The notes under the pieces were generated by a model, which worked only from the letters and a program-made list of their open reading frames with translations, did no database searches and had not been told where the DNA came from. Source: SAT2750 sp963581185 (GTDB lineage: Bacteria > Planctomycetota > Planctomycetia > Pirellulales > Pirellulaceae). From it: 23,074 nt of DNA. A program made the position numbers and the translations under genes. Of the stretch, positions 14,409 through 22,622 are shown piece by piece (position 1 is the first letter of the stretch; the number at the start of each line of letters is the position of its first letter). The DNA lies in NCBI GenBank assembly GCA_963581185.1, contig CAUZOB010000066.1, positions 1-23,074 on the forward strand, in the 5' to 3' direction.

Positions 14409-16658
14409 ATGACCCTCCTCAGGAATCTCGCAGTTCTTTGTGCGGCTATCGCTGCCGTGGCCTTGTTGCCCGGTTGTTCGGGATCGAATGATGACGACTC
14501 GTCGAACAACAATCTATCTGCGCCGGAGATACCCGTTTCGGACAAAAACTATATATCTGCCACCACGCAGCTTGAAACGCTGGCAGCCGAATTGAAAGCC
14601 AACGGCGGTGAGATGGTGGCGGCGTATGAAACCACGCCTGCACTGCTGGCAGAATATATCGGCCAGGACAAGGCTCTGCTGGACAAGCTGAATGAGCAGC
14701 TCAAGACAGTACACGTTACCCGATCGAATTCCGGTAACGCCAACACCAAGACAACCGACCAGACAGTCGAGGATGGTGGTGATGAAAATGTCGCGTTTGT
14801 GCTGGGCGACCTGGTCCCGATGAATGACAGCGATTTTCCGCCGCTGGCTGATATCGTGGACAACAACACCTGGCTCGACAAGCCAGTGCTTGATGCGATG
14901 GATTTGATGCGGCAGCGGCAGGAGGGTGAAGAGCCACTGGCCACGGTGCAAGAAGCGCTGAATATGACGAATACCACAAACGCCATTAACCTGAAGATCC
15001 GTTCCGCCATGGGCCGGCTGGCGAACACTGATGGATCCGGCGTGAATTACGATGCCAGCTGGAGTCGCCATACGTCAGGTGACGTCAAGAGCACCAACGG
15101 CATCATGATGAGTTCTTCGGCTGAATTCGACGTCTCCGGGCTGATCAACTTTGGCCTGTTTGGCTTCGACTGGACTTTCACTCCCTACGGCGCACAAGAC
15201 TCAATCGTCTCGTGGCAATACAGCGACGACGGCCTGTTCGACAAGGTTGTCCTGCGTGACGACCTGTTCTGGTCCGACGGCACCAGGATCACGGCTCACG
15301 ACGTTGAATTCTCCTACCGGGTGATCATGACATCCAAGGTGCCCGTGCCAGCTGTACGGAGCGGCACGGATCAGCTGCGTGGCGTCAAAGCCTACGATGA
15401 CAAGACGGTGATCTTCTTTCACCCGGACCCACTGGCGACCAACATCTGGAACATCATGTTCCCGATCATCCCCAAGCACATATACGAGAATTCCGTGGCT
15501 GAGGATCCGACGATGGCGTCCAGCGCCTACCACGTGGAGCAAGATGAGAATCCGGTTACAGGTGGTGCCTACACGATTACCAAGCGGGTGCGAGGGCAGG
15601 AGATCGTGCTCGAGCGCCGCGACGGTTATCACACCGTCAACGGTGAACAGGTCCGCGATATTCCCTACTTCAAGACGATCCGCTTTGTCATCATCAACGA
15701 CCCCAGCACCGCTCTGTTGTCGATGAAGAAGGGCGACCTGGAGGAGATGATCCTCACGCCTGAGCAATGGACTGAGCAGACCGACACGGACGATTTTGAG
15801 AGCAAGAACATCAAGGCTTACGACATTGAGTGGGTCTACTTTTACTTTGGCTGGAACCTGCGGTCACCCTTCTTCCGTGATGTACGAGTTCGCAAGGCGA
15901 TGGGACTTGCTTTTAATCACGCGGAGTTGATGACGCGGCATCGCAAGGGCATGGACGAGCAATCGACTGGCGTTTTTCACCGCACCAGTCCATGGGCACC
16001 CGACACAGCGCCGACGGCCGGTAAGCAGGATTTTGACAAGGCCGAAGACCTGCTCGCAGAGGCGGGCTGGGAAGACACGGACGGCGATGGTGTACTCGAC
16101 GGCATGGCTTTCACCGACCCGGAGTTTGATGGTCAGTTGAATGGTGTGAAGCGACTCAAGTTCGAATTTACGATTGTCACCAGCAACCGGCCCGATCGAA
16201 TCGCATTATGTGAATTGCTGGCTGAAAATCTCGACCAGATCGGCGTCGACTGTCACGTCCGTCCGGTCGAGTTCACAGTGCTTCAGCAAACTGCCCGGGA
16301 GCACAAGTTCCATGCCCAGTTCGCCGGCTGGGGTACAGGTACGGATCCCGACACCAGCGACAACTTGTGGACAACGAAGGCGATTGATAGCGGCCGCAAC
16401 TATGTCTGCTATAGCAATCCTGAAATTGACAAGTTGTTTTTCGATGGCAAGTACGAACTGGATCCCGACAAGCGTCGGGCAATCTACCAGCAAATCCACT
16501 TGAAACTGTACGAAGACCAACCCTACACCTGGCTCTACTTCCGCAATTCCTATTTCGCCTTTAGCAAGCAATTACGTGGTTACAACTTCAGTCCACGCGG
16601 ACCTTATAACTATGGTCCGGGTGAAGGAAGTATTTTCAAGTCGCCGGTGATGCAGTAA
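14409..16658 (+). CDS. peptide ABC transporter substrate-binding lipoprotein (SBP family 5) with long N-terminal extension
   Basis: This 749-residue lipoprotein is the binding component of a Dpp/Opp-type importer. The signal peptide ends in LLPGC with C23 as lipidated cysteine, followed by a D/S/N-rich linker. The family-5 binding domain runs from about residue 235 to 700 (VVLRDDLFWSDGTRITAHDV near 280-299, AGWEDTDGDGVLDG near 551-564, and the C-terminal lobe with YTWLYFRNSYFAF). Residues about 40-230 form an extra helical region ahead of it that usual members of about 530 residues lack. An in-frame ATG at 14364 is possible, but AGGAG at 14395-14399, nine bases before the ATG at 14409, and the signal peptide starting there (MTLLRNLAVLCAA) settle the choice. 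The two permeases and fused ATPase follow. Ligand class is inferred as oligopeptide; nickel, haem or glutathione are alternatives within the family. Confidence 0.9.
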   Translation: MTLLRNLAVLCAAIAAVALLPGCSGSNDDDSSNNNLSAPEIPVSDKNYISATTQLETLAAELKANGGEMVAAYETTPALLAEYIGQDKALLDKLNEQLKTVHVTRSNSGNANTKTTDQTVEDGGDENVAFVLGDLVPMNDSDFPPLADIVDNNTWLDKPVLDAMDLMRQRQEGEEPLATVQEALNMTNTTNAINLKIRSAMGRLANTDGSGVNYDASWSRHTSGDVKSTNGIMMSSSAEFDVSGLINFGLFGFDWTFTPYGAQDSIVSWQYSDDGLFDKVVLRDDLFWSDGTRITAHDVEFSYRVIMTSKVPVPAVRSGTDQLRGVKAYDDKTVIFFHPDPLATNIWNIMFPIIPKHIYENSVAEDPTMASSAYHVEQDENPVTGGAYTITKRVRGQEIVLERRDGYHTVNGEQVRDIPYFKTIRFVIINDPSTALLSMKKGDLEEMILTPEQWTEQTDTDDFESKNIKAYDIEWVYFYFGWNLRSPFFRDVRVRKAMGLAFNHAELMTRHRKGMDEQSTGVFHRTSPWAPDTAPTAGKQDFDKAEDLLAEAGWEDTDGDGVLDGMAFTDPEFDGQLNGVKRLKFEFTIVTSNRPDRIALCELLAENLDQIGVDCHVRPVEFTVLQQTAREHKFHAQFAGWGTGTDPDTSDNLWTTKAIDSGRNYVCYSNPEIDKLFFDGKYELDPDKRRAIYQQIHLKLYEDQPYTWLYFRNSYFAFSKQLRGYNFSPRGPYNYGPGEGSIFKSPVMQ

Positions 16659-16668
16659 AGTCGCTCTG

Positions 16669-16692
16669 GCTCAGGATGCTTACTGCCTGAGC
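16669..16692 (+). other. intercistronic hairpin between binding protein and permease genes
   Basis: GCTCAGG at 16669-16675 pairs perfectly with CCTGAGC at 16686-16692 around a 10-base loop, 10 bases after the binding-protein stop and 22 bases before the permease ATG. No T-run follows, so it is unlikely to be a full terminator. In other importer operons such hairpins stabilise the upstream message and raise the binding protein over the permeases. Confidence 0.5.
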
Positions 16693-16714
16693 GAACTTGT
16701 CTCGGGAACGGTCG

Positions 16715-17707
16715 ATGCTCCCCTATCTGATTCGTCGCCTGCTGATCGGCCTGCTCACGCTGATCCTGATCACCTTTGTGATCTATGCGCTGATCCGTCA
16801 CATGCCGGGTAGTCCGCTGGATGCGGATCCGGCGATGATGGATCCGAGCAAGATGCCAAGTAAGGCCGACGTGGATCGCATGTCGGCAGTCTACGGCCTC
16901 GACAAGCCCTGGCATGAAGCCTATTACCACTGGCTCAAGAACACCGTCGCGCTTGATTTTGGTAACAGCTTCTCGCAGAAGAAACCTGTTTCAGAGCTGA
17001 TTGCTCAGCGGATTGGTCCGACGCTCAAGCTTTCGCTGACCTCCCTGCTGCTGACCTACCTGCTGGCAATTCCGCTGGGCCTGGTTTCCACAGTACGGAG
17101 TGGCAAAGCGGACGAAAGGGTGATGAGCTTCTTCCTCTACATGCTCTATTCATTTCCCTCGTTCGTTGCTGCGCTGTTCCTGCAACTGTTGTTTGCTGTG
17201 AAGTTTAGCGGCACCTGGCTGGAGTTGCCGCTGCTTGGTGACCGCAGCAGCAACTTTGATGACATGGGCAGTCTCGAACAGGTCTGGGATCAGATGCGGC
17301 ACATGATCCTGCCGGTCACATGCTTTACCTACGGCAGCCTGGCTTACTACTGCCGTTTTGTACGAGCCAACATGGAAGAGGTCATTCGGCAGGACTACAT
17401 TCGCACTGCCAGAGCCAAGGGCCTGGGGCCCGCACGGATATTGATTCACCATGCTTTCCGCAACACCTTGATCCCCTTTGTCACGCTAATGGGGCTGACT
17501 TTGCCAGGCCTGCTCAGTGGCGCCATCATCCTGGAGCAGATTTTCAACTGGCCTGGCATGGGTCAGCTGTTCTTCTTTTCCATCGTCAGCCGTGATTATC
17601 CGACCATCATGGCCCTGACGCTGATGTTCTCCATCCTCACACTGCTTGGGCAGCTGTTTGCCGACATCATGTACGCATTTGTTGATCCACGCATCAAGTT
17701 CAGTTAG
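16715..17707 (+). CDS. peptide ABC transporter permease, DppB/OppB type
   Basis: This 330-residue inner-membrane permease starts MLPYLIRRLLIGLL, the standard opening of DppB/OppB subunits, with TM1 at about 9-28. A periplasmic loop (about 30-98) is followed by the binding-protein-dependent transport core with five more TM helices. The EAA coupling loop is QDYIRTARAKGLGPARILIHHAFRN (key residues at about 226-250, quoted as YIRTARAKGL and HAFRN), the docking site for the ATPase. A TTG at 16697 would add six residues, but the ATG at 16715 fits the family N-terminus better. It follows the binding-protein gene after a hairpin and precedes the second permease by 7 bp; the two permeases form the heterodimeric channel. 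Confidence 0.93.
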   Translation: MLPYLIRRLLIGLLTLILITFVIYALIRHMPGSPLDADPAMMDPSKMPSKADVDRMSAVYGLDKPWHEAYYHWLKNTVALDFGNSFSQKKPVSELIAQRIGPTLKLSLTSLLLTYLLAIPLGLVSTVRSGKADERVMSFFLYMLYSFPSFVAALFLQLLFAVKFSGTWLELPLLGDRSSNFDDMGSLEQVWDQMRHMILPVTCFTYGSLAYYCRFVRANMEEVIRQDYIRTARAKGLGPARILIHHAFRNTLIPFVTLMGLTLPGLLSGAIILEQIFNWPGMGQLFFFSIVSRDYPTIMALTLMFSILTLLGQLFADIMYAFVDPRIKFS

Positions 17708-17714
17708 AGAAACC

Positions 17715-18809
17715 ATGGGCGACGACAGACCTGACAAACCGGCCCCGTCGATCGGCTTCTGGCGGCAAGCGTGGCGCCGCTTCAGGCGTCGCAGGCTATC
17801 CATGCTAGCGACGTACTTCATCGTCTTCCTCTCGCTGGTGGCCATTTTCTCACCGATGATCGCTGGCACAAAACCGATCGTCTGCAAGTACAAGGGTTCG
17901 CTCTACTTCCCCTGCATGGGTTATTTCAACCGCAGCTGGGAAAACCCGATTTTCCAGAAGGACAGGTTCCGGCGTATCTATCCCCGCAACCTGAAAAAGA
18001 AGGACCCCGACAGCTGGGCGATCTGGCCGCTGGTCTACCAGGATCCCTACCGGCCCGTGCGTGACAACGAATGGGAAGGGGGCAAGGGGAATCCTTATGG
18101 GGCCGAAGGTGGTCCCAGCAGGCAGAACCTGTTCGGCACTTTCAAGACAGGCTTTGACATCTTTGCCAGCATGATTCATGGCACGCGGATCGCGCTGCTG
18201 GTTGGCTTTGTCTCGACCGGAATCGCCGGGTTGATTGGTATCACCGTGGGTGCCATCGCAGGTTACATGGGTGGCAAGACCGATATTGTGCTGAGTCGCA
18301 TTATCGAGGTCGTGATGTGTATTCCCAGCCTGGTTTTGATTCTCGCTTTGTTGGCCGTGATTGAGCGGCCAAGCATCTGGCACATGATGGCGGTGCTGGG
18401 ATTAACCGGCTGGACAGGTATAGCCCGACTTACGCGCGGTGAGTTTCTCAGGCTGCGTGAATCCGAGTTCGTGGCGGCTGCGCGCAGTCTCGGAGCTGGT
18501 CGTGCAAGAATCATCTTTCGCCACATTCTTCCCAATGCACTGGCACCAGTGATGGTGCCGATTGCCTTTGGTATTGCCGCCGCCATTCTGATTGAAGCGG
18601 GACTTAGCCTGCTCGGTTTCGGAGCACCCCCGCCCAATCCCAGCTGGGGTACCGTCTTGAATTCCGGCAAGGAGACTCTGCAATCCGGTTACTGGTGGCA
18701 GCTGGTATTTCCCGGCATCGCCATTTTCCTGACAGTCCTGGCATACAACCTGATTGGTGAAGGTATCCAGGAAGCCACTGATCCACGCCTCGCAGACCCG
18801 GGACATTAG
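17715..18809 (+). CDS. peptide ABC transporter permease, DppC/OppC type, with long periplasmic loop
   Basis: This 364-residue permease pairs with the DppB-like subunit. TM1 is at about 31-50 after a basic N-terminus (WRRFRRRRLS). The loop between TM1 and TM2 runs from about 51 to 155 and contains many aromatic and charged residues (VCKYKGSLYFPCMGYFN, two cysteines at 57 and 67), longer than in standard DppC, where the LGTD-type segment follows TM1 within about 40-60 residues; here that segment is NLFGTFKTGFDIFASMIHG at about 138-156. The EAA loop is EFVAAARSLGAGRARIIFRH at 251-270. YejE/microcin C-type permeases also have a long loop. An upstream in-frame TTG at 17646 would overlap the DppB gene; the ATG at 17715 with GAGAAA before it is preferred. 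Six bases separate it from the ATPase gene. Confidence 0.92.
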   Translation: MGDDRPDKPAPSIGFWRQAWRRFRRRRLSMLATYFIVFLSLVAIFSPMIAGTKPIVCKYKGSLYFPCMGYFNRSWENPIFQKDRFRRIYPRNLKKKDPDSWAIWPLVYQDPYRPVRDNEWEGGKGNPYGAEGGPSRQNLFGTFKTGFDIFASMIHGTRIALLVGFVSTGIAGLIGITVGAIAGYMGGKTDIVLSRIIEVVMCIPSLVLILALLAVIERPSIWHMMAVLGLTGWTGIARLTRGEFLRLRESEFVAAARSLGAGRARIIFRHILPNALAPVMVPIAFGIAAAILIEAGLSLLGFGAPPPNPSWGTVLNSGKETLQSGYWWQLVFPGIAIFLTVLAYNLIGEGIQEATDPRLADPGH

Positions 18810-18815
18810 CCAGCC

Positions 18816-20684
18816 ATGACTGCTGTCATCGAAGTCAACAACCTGCAGACCTACTTTCACACCGAACGCGGTGTCGTTAAGGCTGTGGACGATGTTTCCT
18901 TCCAGATCGAGCCGGAACGGACGATCGGTGTGGTAGGTGAGTCCGGTTCCGGCAAGTCTGTCACCTCGCTCTCAATCATGCGCCTGCTGGCTGCAACTGC
19001 CCAGATTCATGGTGGCACTATTTCCTTCCTTGGAAATAACCTGATGGACCTCAAGGAAGCAGAAATGAGGAAAATCAGGGGTTCTGAGATCAGCATGATC
19101 TTCCAGGAACCGATGTCCTCACTGAACCCGGTCCACAAGGTAGGCAAGCAGGTCGCCGAGGCGATCATCCAGCACCAGCAGCTGAGTCGGACTGAGGCAT
19201 TCGATCGCACGGTCGAGTTGTTCCAGGAAGTCGGGCTGCCTGATCCAGAGTCACGGTTTCATTACTATCCACACCAGATGTCAGGCGGCCAGAAGCAGCG
19301 AGTCATGATCGCCATGGCCCTGGCCTGTAATCCACAGTTGCTGATCGCAGACGAACCGACCACAGCGCTGGATGTGACAATCCAGCAACAGATTCTCGAT
19401 CTGATTCGGCAGTTGCGTGACGAACGAGGCATGTCCATCCTGTTTATCACTCATGACCTGGGAGTGATTGCCGAAATCGCCGACCATGTGGTTGTGATGT
19501 TCGGCGGCAAGGTGGTTGAACAGGGGCCCGTGCTGGATATCTTCAGCAACCCACAGCATCCCTACACCAGGGGTCTGCTGGCCTGTCGCCCGCGGCTTGA
19601 TTCGCCCTACAAGCGATTACCAACTGTCCTCGACTTTATGGAGACCACCGAGCTGGAAGACGGCACGCTGGATATTACCAGCAAGGAAACCAGCGATGAG
19701 AGGACGGAGTACTTCAAGAATCACGGTCGCGGACGATTGCTCCATCCAGTCAGCCAACTCGAGGCGCTGGGATACAGCGACGATCCCTCCTCTTATGGCC
19801 GTGAGGCGACGACCGTGGATGAAGACCAGGCACCTCTGGTCAGCGTGCGAGGCATGAAAGTTCATTTCCCCGTCCGACGGGGTCTGTTGATGCGGACCGT
19901 TGGCCACGTCAAGGCGGTCGATGGTATCGACTTTGATGTCTATCGAGGCCAGACCCTGGGGCTGGTCGGTGAAAGCGGTTGCGGCAAGACCACCACCGGG
20001 CGAGCATTGCTGAGGCTGGTTCACTCCAGCGTCGAGACGATGACATACGACGGGATTCAGATTGATAAGCAAAGCGGCAGCAAGCTAAGGAAGTTGCGCA
20101 GCCAGATGCAGATCATCTTCCAGGACCCCTATGGTTCACTCAACCCGCGCATGACTGTCCAGACAGCTCTGATTGAGCCGATGAAGCTGCACAAGATCGG
20201 GTCCTCCAAGCAGGATCGGATTGACCTGGCTGTCAAGCTGCTGGAAGAAGTCGATCTGGAAACAGAACACCTCGGCCGCTATCCCCATGAATTCTCCGGC
20301 GGCCAGCGTCAGCGGATCTGTATTGCCCGGGCGCTAGCTGTCGAACCGTCGTTCATCATCTGCGATGAATCGGTCTCCGCGCTCGATGTCTCCGTCCAGG
20401 CCCAGGTGCTGAACCTGCTCAAGGACTTGCAGGAGACGCGCGGACTGACCTATATCTTCATCAGCCACGATCTCTCAGTGGTCAAGTTCATGTCCGACAT
20501 GATGGCCGTGATGCATGACGGCACGTTCGTCGAGTTCGGTCCGTCCGATGCAATCTATGAAAATCCCCAGCAGGACTACACACGCCGGCTGATTGAGGCT
20601 ACTCCCAAGGATAGCTTGCAGGATATCCGGGATCGCGTGGCGCACAGGGAGCGGATTCGAAGCCGCACGCTGGAACAAGAATAG
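18816..20684 (+). CDS. fused dual ATP-binding protein of peptide ABC importer (DppD-DppF type)
   Basis: This 622-residue protein joins two nucleotide-binding domains that are usually separate subunits, as in GsiA and YejF. Domain 1 has Walker A GESGSGKS (41-48), signature MSGGQKQR (155-162), Walker B LLIADEPTTALD (175-186) and switch histidine in THDLG (212-216). The oligopeptide-type C-terminal segment NPQHPYTRGLLACRP follows at 245-259, then a linker of about 80 residues (260-340) that is acidic and poorly conserved in appearance. Domain 2 has Walker A GESGCGKT (385-392), signature FSGGQRQR (493-500), Walker B FIICDESVSALD (513-524) and SHDLS. Both active sites look intact. As one chain it would supply both ATPases for the DppB/DppC channel. 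It is the last gene of the importer operon, 6 bp after the permease, and is followed by a strong hairpin. Confidence 0.94.
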   Translation: MTAVIEVNNLQTYFHTERGVVKAVDDVSFQIEPERTIGVVGESGSGKSVTSLSIMRLLAATAQIHGGTISFLGNNLMDLKEAEMRKIRGSEISMIFQEPMSSLNPVHKVGKQVAEAIIQHQQLSRTEAFDRTVELFQEVGLPDPESRFHYYPHQMSGGQKQRVMIAMALACNPQLLIADEPTTALDVTIQQQILDLIRQLRDERGMSILFITHDLGVIAEIADHVVVMFGGKVVEQGPVLDIFSNPQHPYTRGLLACRPRLDSPYKRLPTVLDFMETTELEDGTLDITSKETSDERTEYFKNHGRGRLLHPVSQLEALGYSDDPSSYGREATTVDEDQAPLVSVRGMKVHFPVRRGLLMRTVGHVKAVDGIDFDVYRGQTLGLVGESGCGKTTTGRALLRLVHSSVETMTYDGIQIDKQSGSKLRKLRSQMQIIFQDPYGSLNPRMTVQTALIEPMKLHKIGSSKQDRIDLAVKLLEEVDLETEHLGRYPHEFSGGQRQRICIARALAVEPSFIICDESVSALDVSVQAQVLNLLKDLQETRGLTYIFISHDLSVVKFMSDMMAVMHDGTFVEFGPSDAIYENPQQDYTRRLIEATPKDSLQDIRDRVAHRERIRSRTLEQE

Positions 20685-20736
20685 AAGGCCAGGGCAGCGC
20701 TGATGTTGCCTTTTGGCATCACCCCTCATCCTCCCA

Positions 20737-20764
20737 GCGCTCAAAACACCCTTGTTTTGAGCGC
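20737..20764 (+). terminator. 12-bp perfect hairpin downstream of importer operon
   Basis: GCGCTCAAAACA at 20737-20748 pairs with TGTTTTGAGCGC at 20753-20764 around the tetraloop CCCT, 52 bp after the last importer stop codon. The stem is perfect and reads the same on both strands. No T-run follows, so termination may rely on the stem's U-rich 3' arm or on Rho, or the structure may stabilise the 3' end of the message. Confidence 0.6.
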
Positions 20765-20870
20765 ATCCTGCGCATCGGCACAGGCTTTGCAAATCTACTC
20801 CCCTGTAAGAGCCAGCTCATGCGGCTGGTCGGCACGATGCCAAGACAATCAAAACCTGGGGAGTGGGGCT

Positions 20871-21608
20871 GTGAAAGCGATTCAACATGCCGAACTGGGG
20901 CTGGCCCTGGTGAGCCGAGCGACAGATATGTCACCAACAGATGATGTACCTGCACACAGCCTGCTGACTGCCCACCTGGACGCCAGCCGGCAGCGGCTGG
21001 AGAGATGGTCAGAACGCTTTCGTAGCATTGCCTCGTCGCCTGCCTGGCGGCTGCGGCCCGCAATTGTCCATGAGTTACTTGTCAGCGAGATCCTGGTGCG
21101 GACCACGGCGGCCGTTGCCCGCCTGGGAATGCCAGCTGTCTCACCGATTTTTGAGCACCTGGTGACAAGCCACGCCGTTGTCCGTCGACAGGTTCACCAG
21201 TTGCTGAAGGCCCGCAGGCTGTGGCTCAAACAATTCCAGGTGATCGCCCATCGCAGCGATCGCTGGACAGACATGCTGCTCGGCAATCTCGTCCCGCTGG
21301 TCGACGTTGCTGACCTTGGATTGGACAAACAGCGCGTGCTGGACTATGCAGACAATGGGCCCTTGGATGAACTCCAGTCGTCCTTGCTGCGCAACTCGCT
21401 GGTCCGCAGCCTGCAGACCAGCAGCAAGCAACCGACAGGTCATGAAACGCTGAATGATCGCATCGCCTGCAGTTTTGTCTCCTGCCTGCCTGCTCGTATT
21501 GTCCGCAATGATGAGCAGCTTAATTGTTACTGGCGGCCGGCAATCGAAGTCGCCATGACGATTGCTGACGAGGCGCCGATTCTGAAACAGCATCCGCTGA
21601 GAAATTAA
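20871..21608 (+). CDS. unrecognised 245-aa soluble helical protein
   Basis: I do not recognise this protein. It has no signal peptide, TM helix or cysteine cluster, and is rich in Leu, Ala, Arg, His and Gln, suggesting an all-helical fold (for example LLTAHLDASRQRLERWSERF and HELLVSEILVRTTAAVARLG). The reading frame stays open back to an ATG at 20703, but that part spans the operon hairpin at 20737-20764 and reads like non-coding sequence. A GTG at 20871 has GGGGAG at 20858-20863, seven bases upstream, and is the best-supported start; an ATG at 20928 is the fallback. It lies between the importer operon and the convergent sigma/anti-sigma pair, so neighbours say little about its role. Confidence 0.6.
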   Translation: MKAIQHAELGLALVSRATDMSPTDDVPAHSLLTAHLDASRQRLERWSERFRSIASSPAWRLRPAIVHELLVSEILVRTTAAVARLGMPAVSPIFEHLVTSHAVVRRQVHQLLKARRLWLKQFQVIAHRSDRWTDMLLGNLVPLVDVADLGLDKQRVLDYADNGPLDELQSSLLRNSLVRSLQTSSKQPTGHETLNDRIACSFVSCLPARIVRNDEQLNCYWRPAIEVAMTIADEAPILKQHPLRN

Positions 21609-21615
21609 CTACTTG

Positions 21616-21638
21616 GTACCCGTTTGGCAGTGGGGTAC
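21616..21638. terminator. weak hairpin between convergent genes
   Basis: GTACCC at 21616-21621 pairs with GGGTAC at 21633-21638 across an 11-base loop in the 36-bp space between two convergent stop codons. The stem is short and no T-run is present on either strand, so a bidirectional terminator role is only suggested by position. Confidence 0.25.
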
Positions 21639-21644
21639 GGGCAG

Positions 21645-22622
21645 CTACTGGTTCATCAGCTGGACTGGCAGAATCGGCCGGGAGCTTTCCACGATGACCG
21701 AGTCATTCTGATGGCGGCCCGGTTCAATCCGGCCGCGGTCGCTGAGGTAGAGCATATCGTGCTGCGGGGTCTCACTTTCACGCAGGAACCGCACGCTGCC
21801 ATCTTCAAACAGCACATTCTGGCCCATCCCGTCATGGTTCATACTGGCTCGCGTTGTAGTCGCCAGGCTCGGCGTATCCGCCATCAAGGGGAAATAGGGT
21901 CGCCGCAAGTTTCGATGTGGCCGATAGTTGCCATTCCGCACATAGCCGATGTTGTAGCCATAGTCGCCGCCAATATCCTCTTGCAGCATGGCCAGCTGGG
22001 TATCATCCAGCGATGGCAGCAGACCTTCAGTAACTGGCTGCACCGACATCCGATCGGGAATACCTGCTGCCGCGGGGCAATAGACCAGTCGGCGATCTTG
22101 CAGCAGGCCGTTGTCAACCAGGATCTGCGAATAGGCGCCGGCCACTGCCAAATTTCCGTCACTCGGTATGACCGGGAAATAACCCTGGTGGATATCGCTG
22201 TACTGTCGCATCGCTGATCCGATCTCGCGCAGATTATTCTGGCAGGCGCGGATGTCGGCCATGAAGCGGCTGTTAACCACGGCGGGCAGCAACAGCAGGG
22301 CCAGGATCAGCACCAGTCCGACGGCAAACAGCCCATCCAGCAGCGACCAGCCGCCATGGACTCCTCGCTCACCCTGCTGGGCGCTGAATGCGTTGCCTGG
22401 CAGGCTGACCGGTTGATCTTCAGCAAAGACTGCCTCGAGAGTTTTACGAGCCAGTCCAGCTGGCGGTTCCAGGTGCCGACAGGCCTCCAGTGGTTCCAGT
22501 CGATCTACCAGTCTGGCGAGTTGTTGCCGCAACCGCGCATCCTGTTTGAGCGCGTCGGCAACTTCCGAATGCTCGGCCGATTCCAGCGCACCGAGCAGAT
22601 ATCCAACCAGGTCGTATTTCAT
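21645..22622 (-). CDS. putative membrane anti-sigma factor with pseudopilin-like (H-x-DG) outer domain
   Basis: This 325-residue protein is encoded directly after the ECF sigma factor; its ATG (22622-22620) overlaps the sigma stop TGA (ATGA), so the two are translationally coupled. Residues 1-96 are charged and helical (MKYDLVGYLLGALESAEHSE), like anti-sigma N-termini, but lack the HxxxCxxC zinc motif. A TM helix covers about 97-114 (GLFAVGLVLILALLLLPAVV). Residues 115-325 resemble the DUF1559/pseudopilin-like family of planctomycetes: CQNNLREIGSAMRQYSD just after the TM, and NHDGMGQNVLFEDGSVRFL at about 262-280, an H-x10-DG variant of the H-x9-DG motif. The likely topology is sigma-binding part inside and pilin-like domain outside. 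Anti-sigma function is inferred from coupling and topology. An upstream ATG at 22637 is rejected because the overlap start fits better. Confidence 0.8.
   Translation of the reverse strand: MKYDLVGYLLGALESAEHSEVADALKQDARLRQQLARLVDRLEPLEACRHLEPPAGLARKTLEAVFAEDQPVSLPGNAFSAQQGERGVHGGWSLLDGLFAVGLVLILALLLLPAVVNSRFMADIRACQNNLREIGSAMRQYSDIHQGYFPVIPSDGNLAVAGAYSQILVDNGLLQDRRLVYCPAAAGIPDRMSVQPVTEGLLPSLDDTQLAMLQEDIGGDYGYNIGYVRNGNYRPHRNLRRPYFPLMADTPSLATTTRASMNHDGMGQNVLFEDGSVRFLRESETPQHDMLYLSDRGRIEPGRHQNDSVIVESSRPILPVQLMNQ

Noticed and set aside
16697..16714. TTG start adding six residues to the DppB-like permease
   Set aside because: The ATG at 16715 gives the standard N-terminus of the family and does not need a rare start codon.
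21624..22217. Plus-strand open frame of 197 codons opposite the anti-sigma-like gene
   Set aside because: Antisense to a gene with TM helix and H-x-DG signature; no ribosome-binding site or motif of its own.
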